NCBI GenBank assembly: GCA_001275005.1
Contig: JWZX01002715.1
Span: 1-21,364 of the forward strand
From: Chrysochromulina tobinii
Taxonomy: Eukaryota > Haptophyta > Prymnesiales > Chrysochromulinaceae
Direction of reading: 5' to 3'
DNA: 21,364 bases
Shown here piece by piece: positions 8,472-16,689 of the stretch. A program made the translations under genes and the position numbers. The notes under the pieces were generated by a model. That model ran no database searches. It was not told the origin of the DNA and saw only the letters and a list, made by a program, of their open reading frames with translations. Position 1 is the first letter of the stretch. The number at the start of each line of letters is the position of its first letter.

Positions 8472-11400
8472 TCACGCGTCCTTGAGGTGATCCTTGAGGG
8501 CGTCTCTGACTTCAAAGGCAGCGAGGAACTCCTTGTAGTTGATCATGGCCTCTGCATTCAGCGGAAGGGTGAGGATCAGCTCACCGAGCTGAGCGTGCGG
8601 GATCGGCACACTCGGCGGCGAGATCGAGTCGTTCATCGTCTCGAGCGACGCGCGGAAGTGCGCAGGCGACACAGTGCCCGTGTGGCGCGGGTCGTGGGTG
8701 CGGAGAGCGCGCAGGAGCGTCGTCTCATGGGTCCAGATGGTCGCACAGACGGCCTCGGTAAAGGTCGAGTCGGGGCTCATACGCGCGACCAGCGGCGAGA
8801 GGCCTGGCGTGGTCTCTGCCGCCGCGAAGAGACCGAGCCACGACAGGTAATTGATGCGCCCTGTCTTTGCCTGGTCGACGGTGCGCGCAAGCTCCTCGAG
8901 CTCGTCCCGCGTGTACACGTAGCTAAATGCGCCCGGGTCCTTGTTGTACAGCTTCTCCTGCGTGGCGATGCAGCAGCGCACAAACTCGTCGTAGTCCAAG
9001 TACCCATTGTTGTTGTCGTCCCACGACATGAAGAGACTCGGAAGGCTCTTGCGCTCACGCTTGCACACGCCGTCGAGCCACTGAGCAATCTGGCGCAAGT
9101 CCGCGAGCTCCTGCTGCGAGCGCGCGATCACCGTGTGGTCTGCTACGAGGGCGAGTCGCTTGAAGAAGCGCTCGAGGTCGACATCGGCTCCCCTCTCGTC
9201 CAATCCGAGCAGGGGGAGGAGCTGCCGGATCTGCTCGGGAGATAGGCCGAGGTCGAGTGAGCCGAGCGCCTTCGTGCACTCGGCGATGGACACGTGGCCG
9301 TCGCCGTCGTGGTCGAAGAAGGAGAGCAGCTCCGAGATTTGGAGGTCGGCGGCGAGCAGCGAGTTGTAAAAGGTCTGTAGGACGGTTCGCGCCCATCCGG
9401 AATATTGCTCCTTCAGCCGCACACGGTATCGGCCAAGGAAAGCGGCGTACTCAATGTCGCCGCTCTCGGGGCTGAGGTCGGCCAGCCATGGCTGGTACTT
9501 GGCCCACGGCACGTTCGAGCCAAGTTCGAGCGTCCGCTGGAGGCACTCGCCCCACACCGCCACGTCGAGCCGCCCCTTGTTCGTCCGGTCCGCCTTGGTG
9601 AACTCGGCGAGGAGCGCGTGGCGATGACGGCAGATCCTCTGCTTGATGGTCACCACCATTCGGCTGTCGATGCGGGCCACGTGCGGCGGCTCGGCCGGGC
9701 ACCCGACCTCATCTTCCCATTCGGGGCCTCGCGACGAGAAGCGGCGGAGCAGCGCGTCGTAGTTCCCATCCTCGAGAGCCTTTTGCTGTGCCTGCAGGTT
9801 GGGTGCAATGAACTCGTGTGCATCGATCTCGCCCTGACGCCACACGAGCAGCGCGCCCGCGTTGTAGCAGGAGCCGCCGTAGTTCGAGGCGGAGAAGACG
9901 GTGATGCACCGGCCGTCGTGGAGCACCTCGTACCCATGGCCATCCGAGGGCAGCTGGTGCGAGCGCACGATCAGCTGCAGCGAGTTGCGCCGGAGGAACT
10001 CGCTGGTCATGTCGCGGCCGAAGAGGATACAGCCATCACCGCGGGTGGACTCATGCACGCCATCGCCGTCCTCGGGGTGCGGGTCGGACCAGAGCAGGTC
10101 GAAGAAGATGTAGTCGTCGTACGTCTGCGGCGACTCCGGGCACTGCTTGCGGTTGTTGAGCTTGCGAAGCTGCGAGAGCGTCACACCGCGATGGCGCCAT
10201 AAGCCGCCGTGGATGACGAGCAACTTCTCCGCGACGACGAAGGCGAGCGGCAGCAGCTCGAAGAGACCAGTGAAGATCTCGAAGAGCCTGGCGCCGTCGC
10301 CGCCGAGCATGTAGTGGTCGTTGTACTTGTTGCGCACCTCCTCGCCGAAGCCGCCGCCGTAGTGCTGCGCACGCTCGTTGATCTCGCGGTTCTCGTGGTT
10401 CCCACGCGACATGTAGACGGAGCCAGGCTCGGCGAGCATGTAGCCGAAGAGGAGCGCGAAGATCTCGACTGCATGCGAGCCGCGGTCGGCCACGTCACCA
10501 TTGAAGAGATAGATGTTGCTGCGCGAGGGCGGGCCGTACTCCGCAAAGATCCATAGGACGTCCGCGAGCTGGCCGTGCGTGTCGCCGATGATGATCAGGC
10601 GCGCGCCGTCGGGCGGCTCTTCGATGTCGATGACCGGCTTCGAGACCTGCATCCTGTCGGCCCAGTTGGGCGGCGGGCACTCCCACGCTCGCTTCACAGC
10701 GAGCAGGAGGTCGAGCAGGTACTTTTGGTGCAGCGGCTGCGGCTCTGCCTTCGTGAACGACTTGCGCATCGCGTCGAGGCACGCGGGCGTCGGAGGAGAC
10801 TTTGGCTTGGCGCCGCGGTATGCGTACGGCACCGTGGACGAGCGCTGGAGCGCATACCACTCTTCATTCTCGCGGTCGAAGGCGGAGCACGCCGCCTCGT
10901 ACCTGCGCTTGACCAGCTCCATCTCGTCTCGGCTCGGCGACCCTCGATCCGAGAAGATCCCCGAGTTGGAAAACACGCTGGATCGGCGAGAAGAGGACTC
11001 CCGATCGGGCTCCATGCTGTCCGCGCGCTTCGAGCCGCCCGGGCCCTTGGTTCCGAAGACACGCTCCTGCGCGGGCGGGCGCGGCGCCGCCTCGCCGAGC
11101 GCCTTGATCACGGGCACCGCCTCGCCGTCCGGCACGCTCCCTGAGCTGCCGCCCGTGGGCCCTTCGCGTCCGCTCCGACTCTTCCGATGCTCACGATCTC
11201 GAAACGAGCCGTCGTCGCTCCCCTCTTCCGATGCTCTCGAGCTGCGTGAGCGCCTCATGAGCCTGCCCTCGCCGCGTGCGCTGTGGTCCCCATCGCCGCG
11301 CGCGCTGTAGTCCCCGTCGACGCTGCCGTCGCTCGGTGCGTTGCCTTCGGCCCACACCCGTGGCGGTCGCGGCAGGTCTTGTGCCGGTCCGAGGTCGCTG

Positions 11401-11662
11401 AGCCGTCGAAGAAGCTCCGAGGGCTTACCTGAGACCTTCTCACGGTGTCGCTCGAACTGGAAGATGGACAGGAAGCCCTGGAAGATGCCTTTGTCGTGGT
11501 CTGACGGGCGCGGAAGGCTCCCAAGTGCCAACTCATCCGTGCTCGACGACGGGCTGTCGGAGCAATAGGCGCTCGCGTCGCTATACACCGCACCTGTGTG
11601 AACATCACACGAGGCGCCGCCTGGCGACCTTGCCACGCCGGCCGGCCGCTTGCCGTCGGCTG

Positions 11663-11708
<46 letters not shown>

Positions 11709-11999
11709 TCCACCGCTGCACGCCGCGACTGCGGTGGCGGCGCTGACAGCGCTCGCCTCGGTGACGCTCTCGCTCTCGCTCGGCGTTTCGGTCGGTGGTT
11801 GCTGCTGCTGCTGTTTGGTTAGGAAGCCCGGCGTGCCTGCGCCCGCGGCCGCTGCAGCACGCAGCTTGGCCATCTCGTCATCAGGCGACCTCCGTGGCGT
11901 CGGATCGTCGTCGTTGTAAAAGGGGGATTTGGCTTGGCGCGCCTGCGCATTTTGCGCCATCTTGGCGACGCCCAAGGCGGCCTTCCACATGCTGGGCAT
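8472..11999 (-). CDS. PPEF-like serine/threonine phosphatase with EF-hands
   Basis: A 1175-residue, intron-free PPP-family phosphatase resembling animal PPEF/rdgC. Residues 1-420 are low-complexity: QQQQQ (63-67), a 14-Ser run (99-112) and many Ser/Arg/Glu stretches including RRSS and SRSSRAS, possible kinase sites. The catalytic domain (about 425-735) has GDTHGQ (472-477), GDVADRG (501-507), SRGNHENRE (531-539), VIHGGLW (595-601), LLWSDPHP (635-642), VRSHQ (688-692) and FSASNYGG (702-709). All metal-ligand and catalytic Asp/His/Asn positions are present; GDVADRG replaces the usual GDxVDRG, and SHQ the usual SHE or GHE. The C-terminal 400 residues hold two clear EF-hand loops, DHDGDGHVSIAE (896-907) and DDNNNGYLDYDE (994-1005), and weaker ones (near 1103 and 803), so Ca2+ probably controls activity. 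The C-terminal region is much longer than in animal PPEF. No N-terminal IQ motif is evident. The start ATG at 11999 is the first in frame. Confidence 0.92.
11663..11706. repeat. CTG/CAG trinucleotide microsatellite inside the phosphatase gene
   Basis: Fourteen consecutive GCT triplets on the plus strand (11664-11705) encode fourteen AGC serine codons in the phosphatase N-terminus. All are the same codon, so the run looks slippage-generated and is probably length-variable between strains. A shorter CTG run at about 11802-11815 encodes the Gln tract. Confidence 0.95.
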
Positions 12000-12287
12000 C
12001 TAGGCCGCTCGGCGACGGCCGAGATGCCGCGTGGGAGGCCGACCGACCCCAAAGCGATGTCCCCCAATTCTGCCCACAGGCCGTTTTTAATAATTTAAGT
12101 CTCAAAATGCGCTCCAGTACGAGCCGCATCCTAGCTAGTAAGCATGCACTGCTCACCAGTCGGGGAAAGTCCCCCCTCGAGGACCCTCTTCACACCTGCC
12201 TCCTTCTTCACAGTCTTCACACCTCCAACTCTCCTCCAACTCTCTCCTGCTTCTTGCAACCGCTATTACATCCTGCCTGCCTGCGCC
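12000..12287. promoter_or_regulatory. Shared divergent promoter region, phosphatase / ODA-DC gene
   Basis: These 288 bp separate the start codons of the two head-to-head genes. They contain an AT-rich island around 12083-12110 (TTTTTAATAATTTAAG), which stands out against the GC-rich surroundings and could serve as a core promoter in either direction, and a pyrimidine-rich leader at about 12170-12280 just before the ODA-gene ATG. A short inverted repeat (CTCGGC/GCCGAG) lies at 12008-12023. I do not see a consensus RFX X-box. Function is inferred from position. Confidence 0.45.
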
Positions 12288-14015
12288 ATGGATGCGCAGG
12301 AGCAGCTGGCGGACCTGCAGTCGCGCTTCGAGCTGCTGCAGGGTGACCGCAAGGCCTTCTATGAGCAGTCGCAGCTCACGCTCAAGCGGAACAAGGACGT
12401 GGTCGACCAGCTGCGCAAGGAGCAGAAGGAGCTCCGCGAAGCGCTGTCGAGCATGTCCAAGGACAAAGGTGGCGCGGAGACGAGCGCCATGCACGAGGCT
12501 GAGCTCGTCAAGGTCGAGCAGGCGCTCACGCTGCTGCGCCAGAGGCAGAACACCGTCAGCTGTGGCAACCGCGCCAAGGAAAAGGCGCTCACAATACTCG
12601 AGGATGAGCTGCGTGACCTGCAGCGCTCGTCGTCGCGGCCGGCGCACGAGGCGAACCCGCTGATGCGGCAGATCCGCACGCTCGAGAACCGGCTCGACAA
12701 GGCCATGATCAAGTACAACGAGGCGCAGTCGATCCGCAAGACGTACGACCAGATCGTCAAGCGGCTCAAGGAGGAGCGCGTAAACTTCGACAACCAGCTG
12801 GGCGCGATCGAGGCGACGCTGCACGCCAAGGAGCACGACTACGAGGAGCTCCTGCTCATGTCGCACGACGCCTCGCACGCCAAGGACGTCGCGCGTGCCG
12901 AGCTCGCCAAGCTGCAGAGCCTCGTGAGCGAGGAGCGCAAGGCTCGCGATAAGGAGCTCACTGAGCGGCGCAGCGCCGTCTCGGCGCGCGAGGAGATGGC
13001 GACGCGGATGATGGAGCGCGAGAAGATGCGCCAGGACATCGTCATGGAGGCCAAGGGCGACCTCTCCACCCAGGCTGAGGAGGCGCTCAAGAAGAACCTC
13101 GTCACCAACACGCTCCACCACAAGCTCAACCAGAACATCATGGAAGGCGAGCAGCAGGTCATGTCGGCGTACGAGGCCGCGTTCCGCAAGATCAAGGAGG
13201 CGACGGGCGTGGGCGACGTGAACGAGGTGATCCAAAAGTTCATCACGCAGAAGGACACGGAGAAGAACCTCATCGCGATGACGCGTGAGGCGCAGGCGCG
13301 CATTGATCAGATCGGCGAGCAGCGCGCCGCCACCAAAGCTTCGGTCGACGAGATGAAGTACAGCGGCGCGGGCGGCCAGTCGTCGCGGCAGGAGGTGGAG
13401 GTGGCGGAGAAGAAGCTGGCAGACGCGACGTCCAGTTGCGACCGCATCAAGACGCGCCACTCACGTCTCACAAAAGTCTTTGTCGACATCCGCGCGGGCG
13501 TCGAGCACATGGCGGACAAGCTTGAGGCTGTCAAGCTCGATGTGCCGTCCGTACCAGTCTCGGACGACACCATTGTGGACGTGATGCTGCAGTGCGACCA
13601 GAAGCTTCTCAAGATGTTCTCGGTGGTGGGCGAGCTCGAGGAGGAGGCGCCGCCCTCGCCTGATGCGGCCTCGCCCTCGCGCGGCTCGACGCGCGGAGTG
13701 GGCCGGGGCGAGGTGCAAGGAGTGGGCCGGGGCGAGGTGCACCCTGCGGCCGAGGGCGGCGCGGCCAACTACAATGTGCGCGTGGCGCTCGAGGAATACG
13801 ACGACGTGCCGGGCGGTGCAGATGACGACGAGGAGGAGCTCGAGGGGTTGGAGCCCGACGTGCTCGGGCGCGAGGCCATGAAGAAGATGCACGGCGCCAT
13901 GCTCGACAAGGCTACCAACAAGGGCAAGAAAGGGAAGGGCAAGTTCGCAGGCGAGGGCTCCCCGGGCAGCACCAAAGGCGGTAAGGCCGTCGGGCAGCGC
14001 CCGCCCATGGGCTGA
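12288..14015 (+). CDS. Outer dynein arm docking-complex coiled-coil protein (CCDC151/ODA10-like)
   Basis: A 575-residue protein, almost entirely helical coiled coil for residues 1-430, with a Gly/acidic tail. The core (about 120-215 of this start) reads IRTLENRLDKAMIKYNEAQ, then SIRKTYDQIVKRLKEERVNF, DNQLGAIEATLHAKEHDYEE and LLLMSHDASHAKDVARAEL. This arrangement is characteristic of the ODA docking-complex family (CCDC151/ODAD3, CCDC114, CCDC63; Chlamydomonas ODA10, ODA1, ODA3); CCDC151 seems closest, but I cannot separate the paralogues by eye. These proteins fix outer dynein arms to doublet microtubules, so the organism should have a motile flagellum. Start chosen at 12288, an ATG in the context GCCATGG; the frame is open back to an ATG at 12144, but that stretch is a pyrimidine-rich leader. 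The tail has a duplicated GVGRGEV repeat and ends in a Lys/Gly-rich segment. No intron. Confidence 0.88.
   Translation: MDAQEQLADLQSRFELLQGDRKAFYEQSQLTLKRNKDVVDQLRKEQKELREALSSMSKDKGGAETSAMHEAELVKVEQALTLLRQRQNTVSCGNRAKEKALTILEDELRDLQRSSSRPAHEANPLMRQIRTLENRLDKAMIKYNEAQSIRKTYDQIVKRLKEERVNFDNQLGAIEATLHAKEHDYEELLLMSHDASHAKDVARAELAKLQSLVSEERKARDKELTERRSAVSAREEMATRMMEREKMRQDIVMEAKGDLSTQAEEALKKNLVTNTLHHKLNQNIMEGEQQVMSAYEAAFRKIKEATGVGDVNEVIQKFITQKDTEKNLIAMTREAQARIDQIGEQRAATKASVDEMKYSGAGGQSSRQEVEVAEKKLADATSSCDRIKTRHSRLTKVFVDIRAGVEHMADKLEAVKLDVPSVPVSDDTIVDVMLQCDQKLLKMFSVVGELEEEAPPSPDAASPSRGSTRGVGRGEVQGVGRGEVHPAAEGGAANYNVRVALEEYDDVPGGADDDEEELEGLEPDVLGREAMKKMHGAMLDKATNKGKKGKGKFAGEGSPGSTKGGKAVGQRPPMG
13695..13742 (+). 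repeat. 24-bp tandem duplication in the ODA-DC gene tail
   Basis: Units 13695-13718 and 13719-13742 differ by one base (final codon CAA versus CAC) and encode GVGRGEVQ and GVGRGEVH. The near-identity suggests a recent duplication in the disordered tail. Confidence 0.85.
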
Positions 14016-14338
14016 GCGCGCACGTGCGCCCGCCCGCCCGCCGAAGCACGAGCGAGAGGCCCTTCAGCGTCGTCTTGGCTAGTAATGTACATTGGCGAGA
14101 AAAGCGCCGTGAGTGTCGGAGACAGCAAAGAGGTCAGCATATTGAAGACGCGACCAACATTAGAAACTACTCCTTCAGCGATGGCGCAACTTACACATGA
14201 ATTCAGGTAAAAGCTAAAACTTGCCGAGTTCGGAATGCATGCGCGAGCCTTGCCGCGAGGCCCGGGCCCAAACGAAGACGCAGGGCCTCGTCTCACGCTG
14301 CGTTGGAGGGTGACGCGGCGTTCGGTCCGAAAGTCTCA
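14016..14338. other. Intergenic, ODA-DC 3' side / upstream of Ala-Pro gene
   Basis: These 323 bp follow the ODA-DC stop codon and precede the next plus-strand gene. A short CCGCCCGCC run is followed by more balanced sequence. They should hold the first gene's 3' end and the second's promoter. I recognise no motif or RNA gene. Confidence 0.4.
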
Positions 14339-15154
14339 ATGTCATGGCTTTTGTCCTTTGGTTCATTCGTCGGTAGGCGACCGCGGTGCCGCATCACGCC
14401 GCGTGATGTGAGAGCGGCGGTGACCGAGGAGACCGACACAAGCCCATCGCCACACTCTGTCCCGGTCATTTGGCTGCCGGCGGCAGCTGTTGAGATTGAG
14501 CCTGAGGTCCCTGAGTTTGAGGGCCGTGTCTCGAACGGCGCAGAGACACCAGCGAGTCAATCAGATCTGGATGAGTATGCCAGCGCGCATGGCTCGGCTG
14601 AAGAGTGGGAACCGAACTATGGGGACCCCGTCTCATCGGCCTATCATTTCTCATCGCCTCTTGTACTTGGTGGTGATATTCCAAAGTCAGAGAGGATGCA
14701 GATCCATCATGAGGCCGATGTGGCGACCCTCGAACAATTGGTGTCCAAGCACGCCGCACCGGCATCGGCACCGGCACCTACATGTATACCAGCAACTTTA
14801 CTAGCACCTATACCAGCACCTGCACCTGCACCTGCAGCAACTCTGCCAGCGGCTGCCTCCCGCGCCACAGGCGTTGATTTGTCGAACCGTTCACCGCAGC
14901 CCGGATCCTTGCTCCACAAGACGGACTTCATCAGGAGTAAGCTGGGCTTAAGTGGTGCCATGCCGGCCGTCGCCGTCGCGGATGCGGCGAAGCATCTGGG
15001 TGTCGACGTGGCCGGGAAGAATACCTCAACACTCATCAATGAGTGCTACCGGGAGGTACAAGCTAGAGAAATAATGAGTCAGTTGATCAGCGGGCTGCGC
15101 CAATTGCCTTCGCAACGCCAATGCTCAGCCAACTCCGTTGCATGGCGTGGCTGA
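14339..15154 (+). CDS. Hypothetical protein with Ala/Pro repeat and C-terminal helical module
   Basis: A 271-codon frame from the ATG at 14339 (MSWLLSFGSFVG) to TGA at 15152-15154. The frame is open 12 more codons upstream, but only to a TTG. The first 110 residues are acidic and low in recognisable structure. A linker of Ala-Pro repeats follows (from about 14755), then a C-terminal region FIRSKLGLSGAMPAVAVADA-AKHLGVDVAGKNTSTLINECY (two adjoining segments) that looks like a compact helical module. I have the impression that similar LGL...AV..A...LGV modules recur in proteins of haptophytes and other protists, but I cannot name the domain. A hydrophobic N-terminal stretch (SWLLSFGSFV) is too short to call a signal peptide. 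Function unknown. Confidence 0.55.
   Translation: MSWLLSFGSFVGRRPRCRITPRDVRAAVTEETDTSPSPHSVPVIWLPAAAVEIEPEVPEFEGRVSNGAETPASQSDLDEYASAHGSAEEWEPNYGDPVSSAYHFSSPLVLGGDIPKSERMQIHHEADVATLEQLVSKHAAPASAPAPTCIPATLLAPIPAPAPAPAATLPAAASRATGVDLSNRSPQPGSLLHKTDFIRSKLGLSGAMPAVAVADAAKHLGVDVAGKNTSTLINECYREVQAREIMSQLISGLRQLPSQRQCSANSVAWRG
14755..14840 (+). repeat. Degenerate GCACCN hexanucleotide repeat coding Ala-Pro
   Basis: Runs of GCACCG/GCACCT-like hexamers, densest at about 14755-14778 and 14812-14834, encode alternating Ala and Pro (APAPAPA). The array is interrupted by Thr, Ile and Leu codons. It forms the linker of the surrounding hypothetical protein. Confidence 0.7.
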
Positions 15155-15419
15155 AGAATCAAGATAGAGAAGATCCTGTATCTGATGTCCCCATCCGGGA
15201 TTCGCCCGACGAGGAGCGAGGACCCCGTTGGCCGTTCGACCTTTTGGGCCTTCGTTACGTTACGATCTACACACTAGACAAAATACCTCTCACAGCAGTC
15301 CTCACCTCCCACTGTTTTTAATGTGCGTTATTGGTTAAACGTAGGGCCTGTTGACCGTGCAGTACGCTCCTGATCCCCCCCCCCCGCGCGCACATGATCA
15401 ACAACAATGCACCAGGAGC
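15155..15419. other. Convergent 3' intergenic region with a C11 tract
   Basis: A 265-bp gap between the stop codons of the Ala-Pro gene and the hydrolase gene. It includes a run of eleven C at 15375-15385, a place where assembly length errors are likely. No coding frame or RNA gene recognised. Confidence 0.5.
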
Positions 15420-16361
15420 TCAATGTGCCTCCACATCCATCGAGGCGCGGCTCACCTCGCACTCCTCCATGCTACCGTCGCCGCCGCCGCACAGGCTATG
15501 GTTCGAGCTGCCAAAGAGGAGCTCTTCGTAGTTGAGGCCGTCGGCGAAGGGCGTCTTGTCCACAAAGAGTTTGAGCCACGCCGCGGTGAAGAGGGCAAGC
15601 TCCGGGTGGTACGGTCCAAACGGATGTGTGATGGGCTCCCAGTGCGGGGTGTCCTTGCGGTTCACGAAGCCCTTGGCCAAGTGTGGCGCGACCTTTTCGT
15701 ACATGGTCTTGGACCAACTTGGCAGCGCGGTCGTGTCCGTGGTACCCGTAAATACCAGCATGGGCACCTGCGCCGACGGGTACTCATGAGAGTACGCATG
15801 GTGGAGCACCGACGCAGTGATGTTGTGTGTTGACGCGTTCTCACCCGACGAGCTGAAGAGCGTGGCCTGTCCGCCCATCGAGTGGCCAGCTATGCCGATG
15901 CGAGCGAAATCGACGCGATCAAAGGGCTCCGTGCTCTGTGCGGCGGCCCACTCGATGGCCAGCAGCTGCTGTTTGTAGTAGTGTGCAAATCCGTTGGGAT
16001 CGTGCGGCAGCGAGGCGTGGTCATCCCGGCAGCCCCAGTCGCACGCTCTCGGCGCGACCACGACGTAACCAAAGGAAGCAATGTCGCGAAAGAGCGAGAA
16101 GTAACCCACGGGCTCCACGATGCCGCCTCCACCGAAGCCATGGGTGTAGGAAAGCAAACGAAAGGATGAATTCATCGTGTTGTTGCCCACGGGATAGAAG
16201 CAGTCGACAACTTGGTTTGTCGAGTCGAGGCTGGGCACAACAAATGTGGTTTCTTTTGTGTCATATGGGCCTGGGCGGCTGGCTTGGGCCCCGACTAAGG
16301 AACAGATGAAGGCGACGCACGGCCAGCCCTGGCCCAAGAACTTGGGCTTCGACCCTAACAT
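15420..16361 (-). CDS. Secreted alpha/beta hydrolase (chlorophyllase/PETase-like esterase fold)
   Basis: A 313-residue serine hydrolase. The start ATG at 16361 opens a basic then hydrophobic segment (MLGSKPKFLGQGWPCVAFIC) ending in GAQA, a plausible signal peptide; the frame continues upstream only to a TTG. The core has YTHGFGGGG (72-80, oxyanion-hole strand), YVVVAPRACDWGC (99-111), the nucleophile elbow IAGHSMGGQATL (157-168, Ser161), VFTGTTDTTALP with candidate acid Asp209, and DTPHWEPITHPFG with candidate His240 or His246. Several N-x-S/T sites and paired cysteines fit an extracytoplasmic protein. The order and spacing resemble chlorophyllases, bacterial cutinase/PETase-like dienelactone-type hydrolases and PAF-acetylhydrolases. 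Substrate (ester lipid, chlorophyll, polymer) cannot be told from sequence. The C-terminal 40 residues are family-atypical and rich in Gly, Cys and Glu. Confidence 0.85.
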   Translation of the reverse strand: MLGSKPKFLGQGWPCVAFICSLVGAQASRPGPYDTKETTFVVPSLDSTNQVVDCFYPVGNNTMNSSFRLLSYTHGFGGGGIVEPVGYFSLFRDIASFGYVVVAPRACDWGCRDDHASLPHDPNGFAHYYKQQLLAIEWAAAQSTEPFDRVDFARIGIAGHSMGGQATLFSSSGENASTHNITASVLHHAYSHEYPSAQVPMLVFTGTTDTTALPSWSKTMYEKVAPHLAKGFVNRKDTPHWEPITHPFGPYHPELALFTAAWLKLFVDKTPFADGLNYEELLFGSSNHSLCGGGDGSMEECEVSRASMDVEAH

Positions 16362-16689
16362 CGTATAAAGGTATTCATAGTGCAGTGACACTTCCAAAAA
16401 TCGATGTTTTGACGAGTCTGTGAAGCGTGCTGCACTTCTCTTTGAATCATAATGGTCACAGCAACAAGGAAGGGACGAACACCGAGCACGGTCAAAACGA
16501 ACGGCTGAAGTACGTGACTGAAGTCAGTTGAGTGGGGACTAAAGCTGATCGAAGTTGATTTTTTTGCGTTAGCGCGTTTCGCGTTAGGGTTTGGGTTAGG
16601 GAAACGTAGGGTCTAGGGAGGGTATAAATCAAGTGGGTCTAAATTTTACGTTAAAACCATCGCTAAGAACTCGCTTAACGGCTTAAGCA
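16362..16689. other. Intergenic region with telomere-like repeats
   Basis: These 328 bp lie between two minus-strand genes and hold the hydrolase promoter and the 3' end of the CNBD gene. They are AT-rich for this window. Three G-rich hexamers in tandem (TTAGGG, TTTGGG, TTAGGG) occupy 16584-16601, with two more TAGGG at 16607-16611 and 16614-16618. A TATAAAT sits at 16622-16628 on the plus strand, with no plus-strand gene to serve. Confidence 0.5.
16584..16618 (+). repeat. Short interstitial telomere-like repeat (TTAGGG type)
   Basis: TTAGGG-TTTGGG-TTAGGG at 16584-16601 is followed by degenerate TAGGG units up to 16618. TTAGGG is the telomere unit in many eukaryotes including haptophytes. 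Three units plus remnants is too little for a telomere but more than is typical by chance in this GC-rich window. Confidence 0.55.

Noticed and set aside
8127-9245. 372-codon plus-strand frame over the phosphatase 3' end
   Set aside because: Arg-rich, no recognisable domain, and overlaps the EF-hand-coding strand in antisense.
12153-13460. 435-codon minus-strand frame opposite the ODA-DC gene
   Set aside because: Leu/Arg/His-rich composition typical of the reverse of a Lys/Glu coiled coil; no family features.
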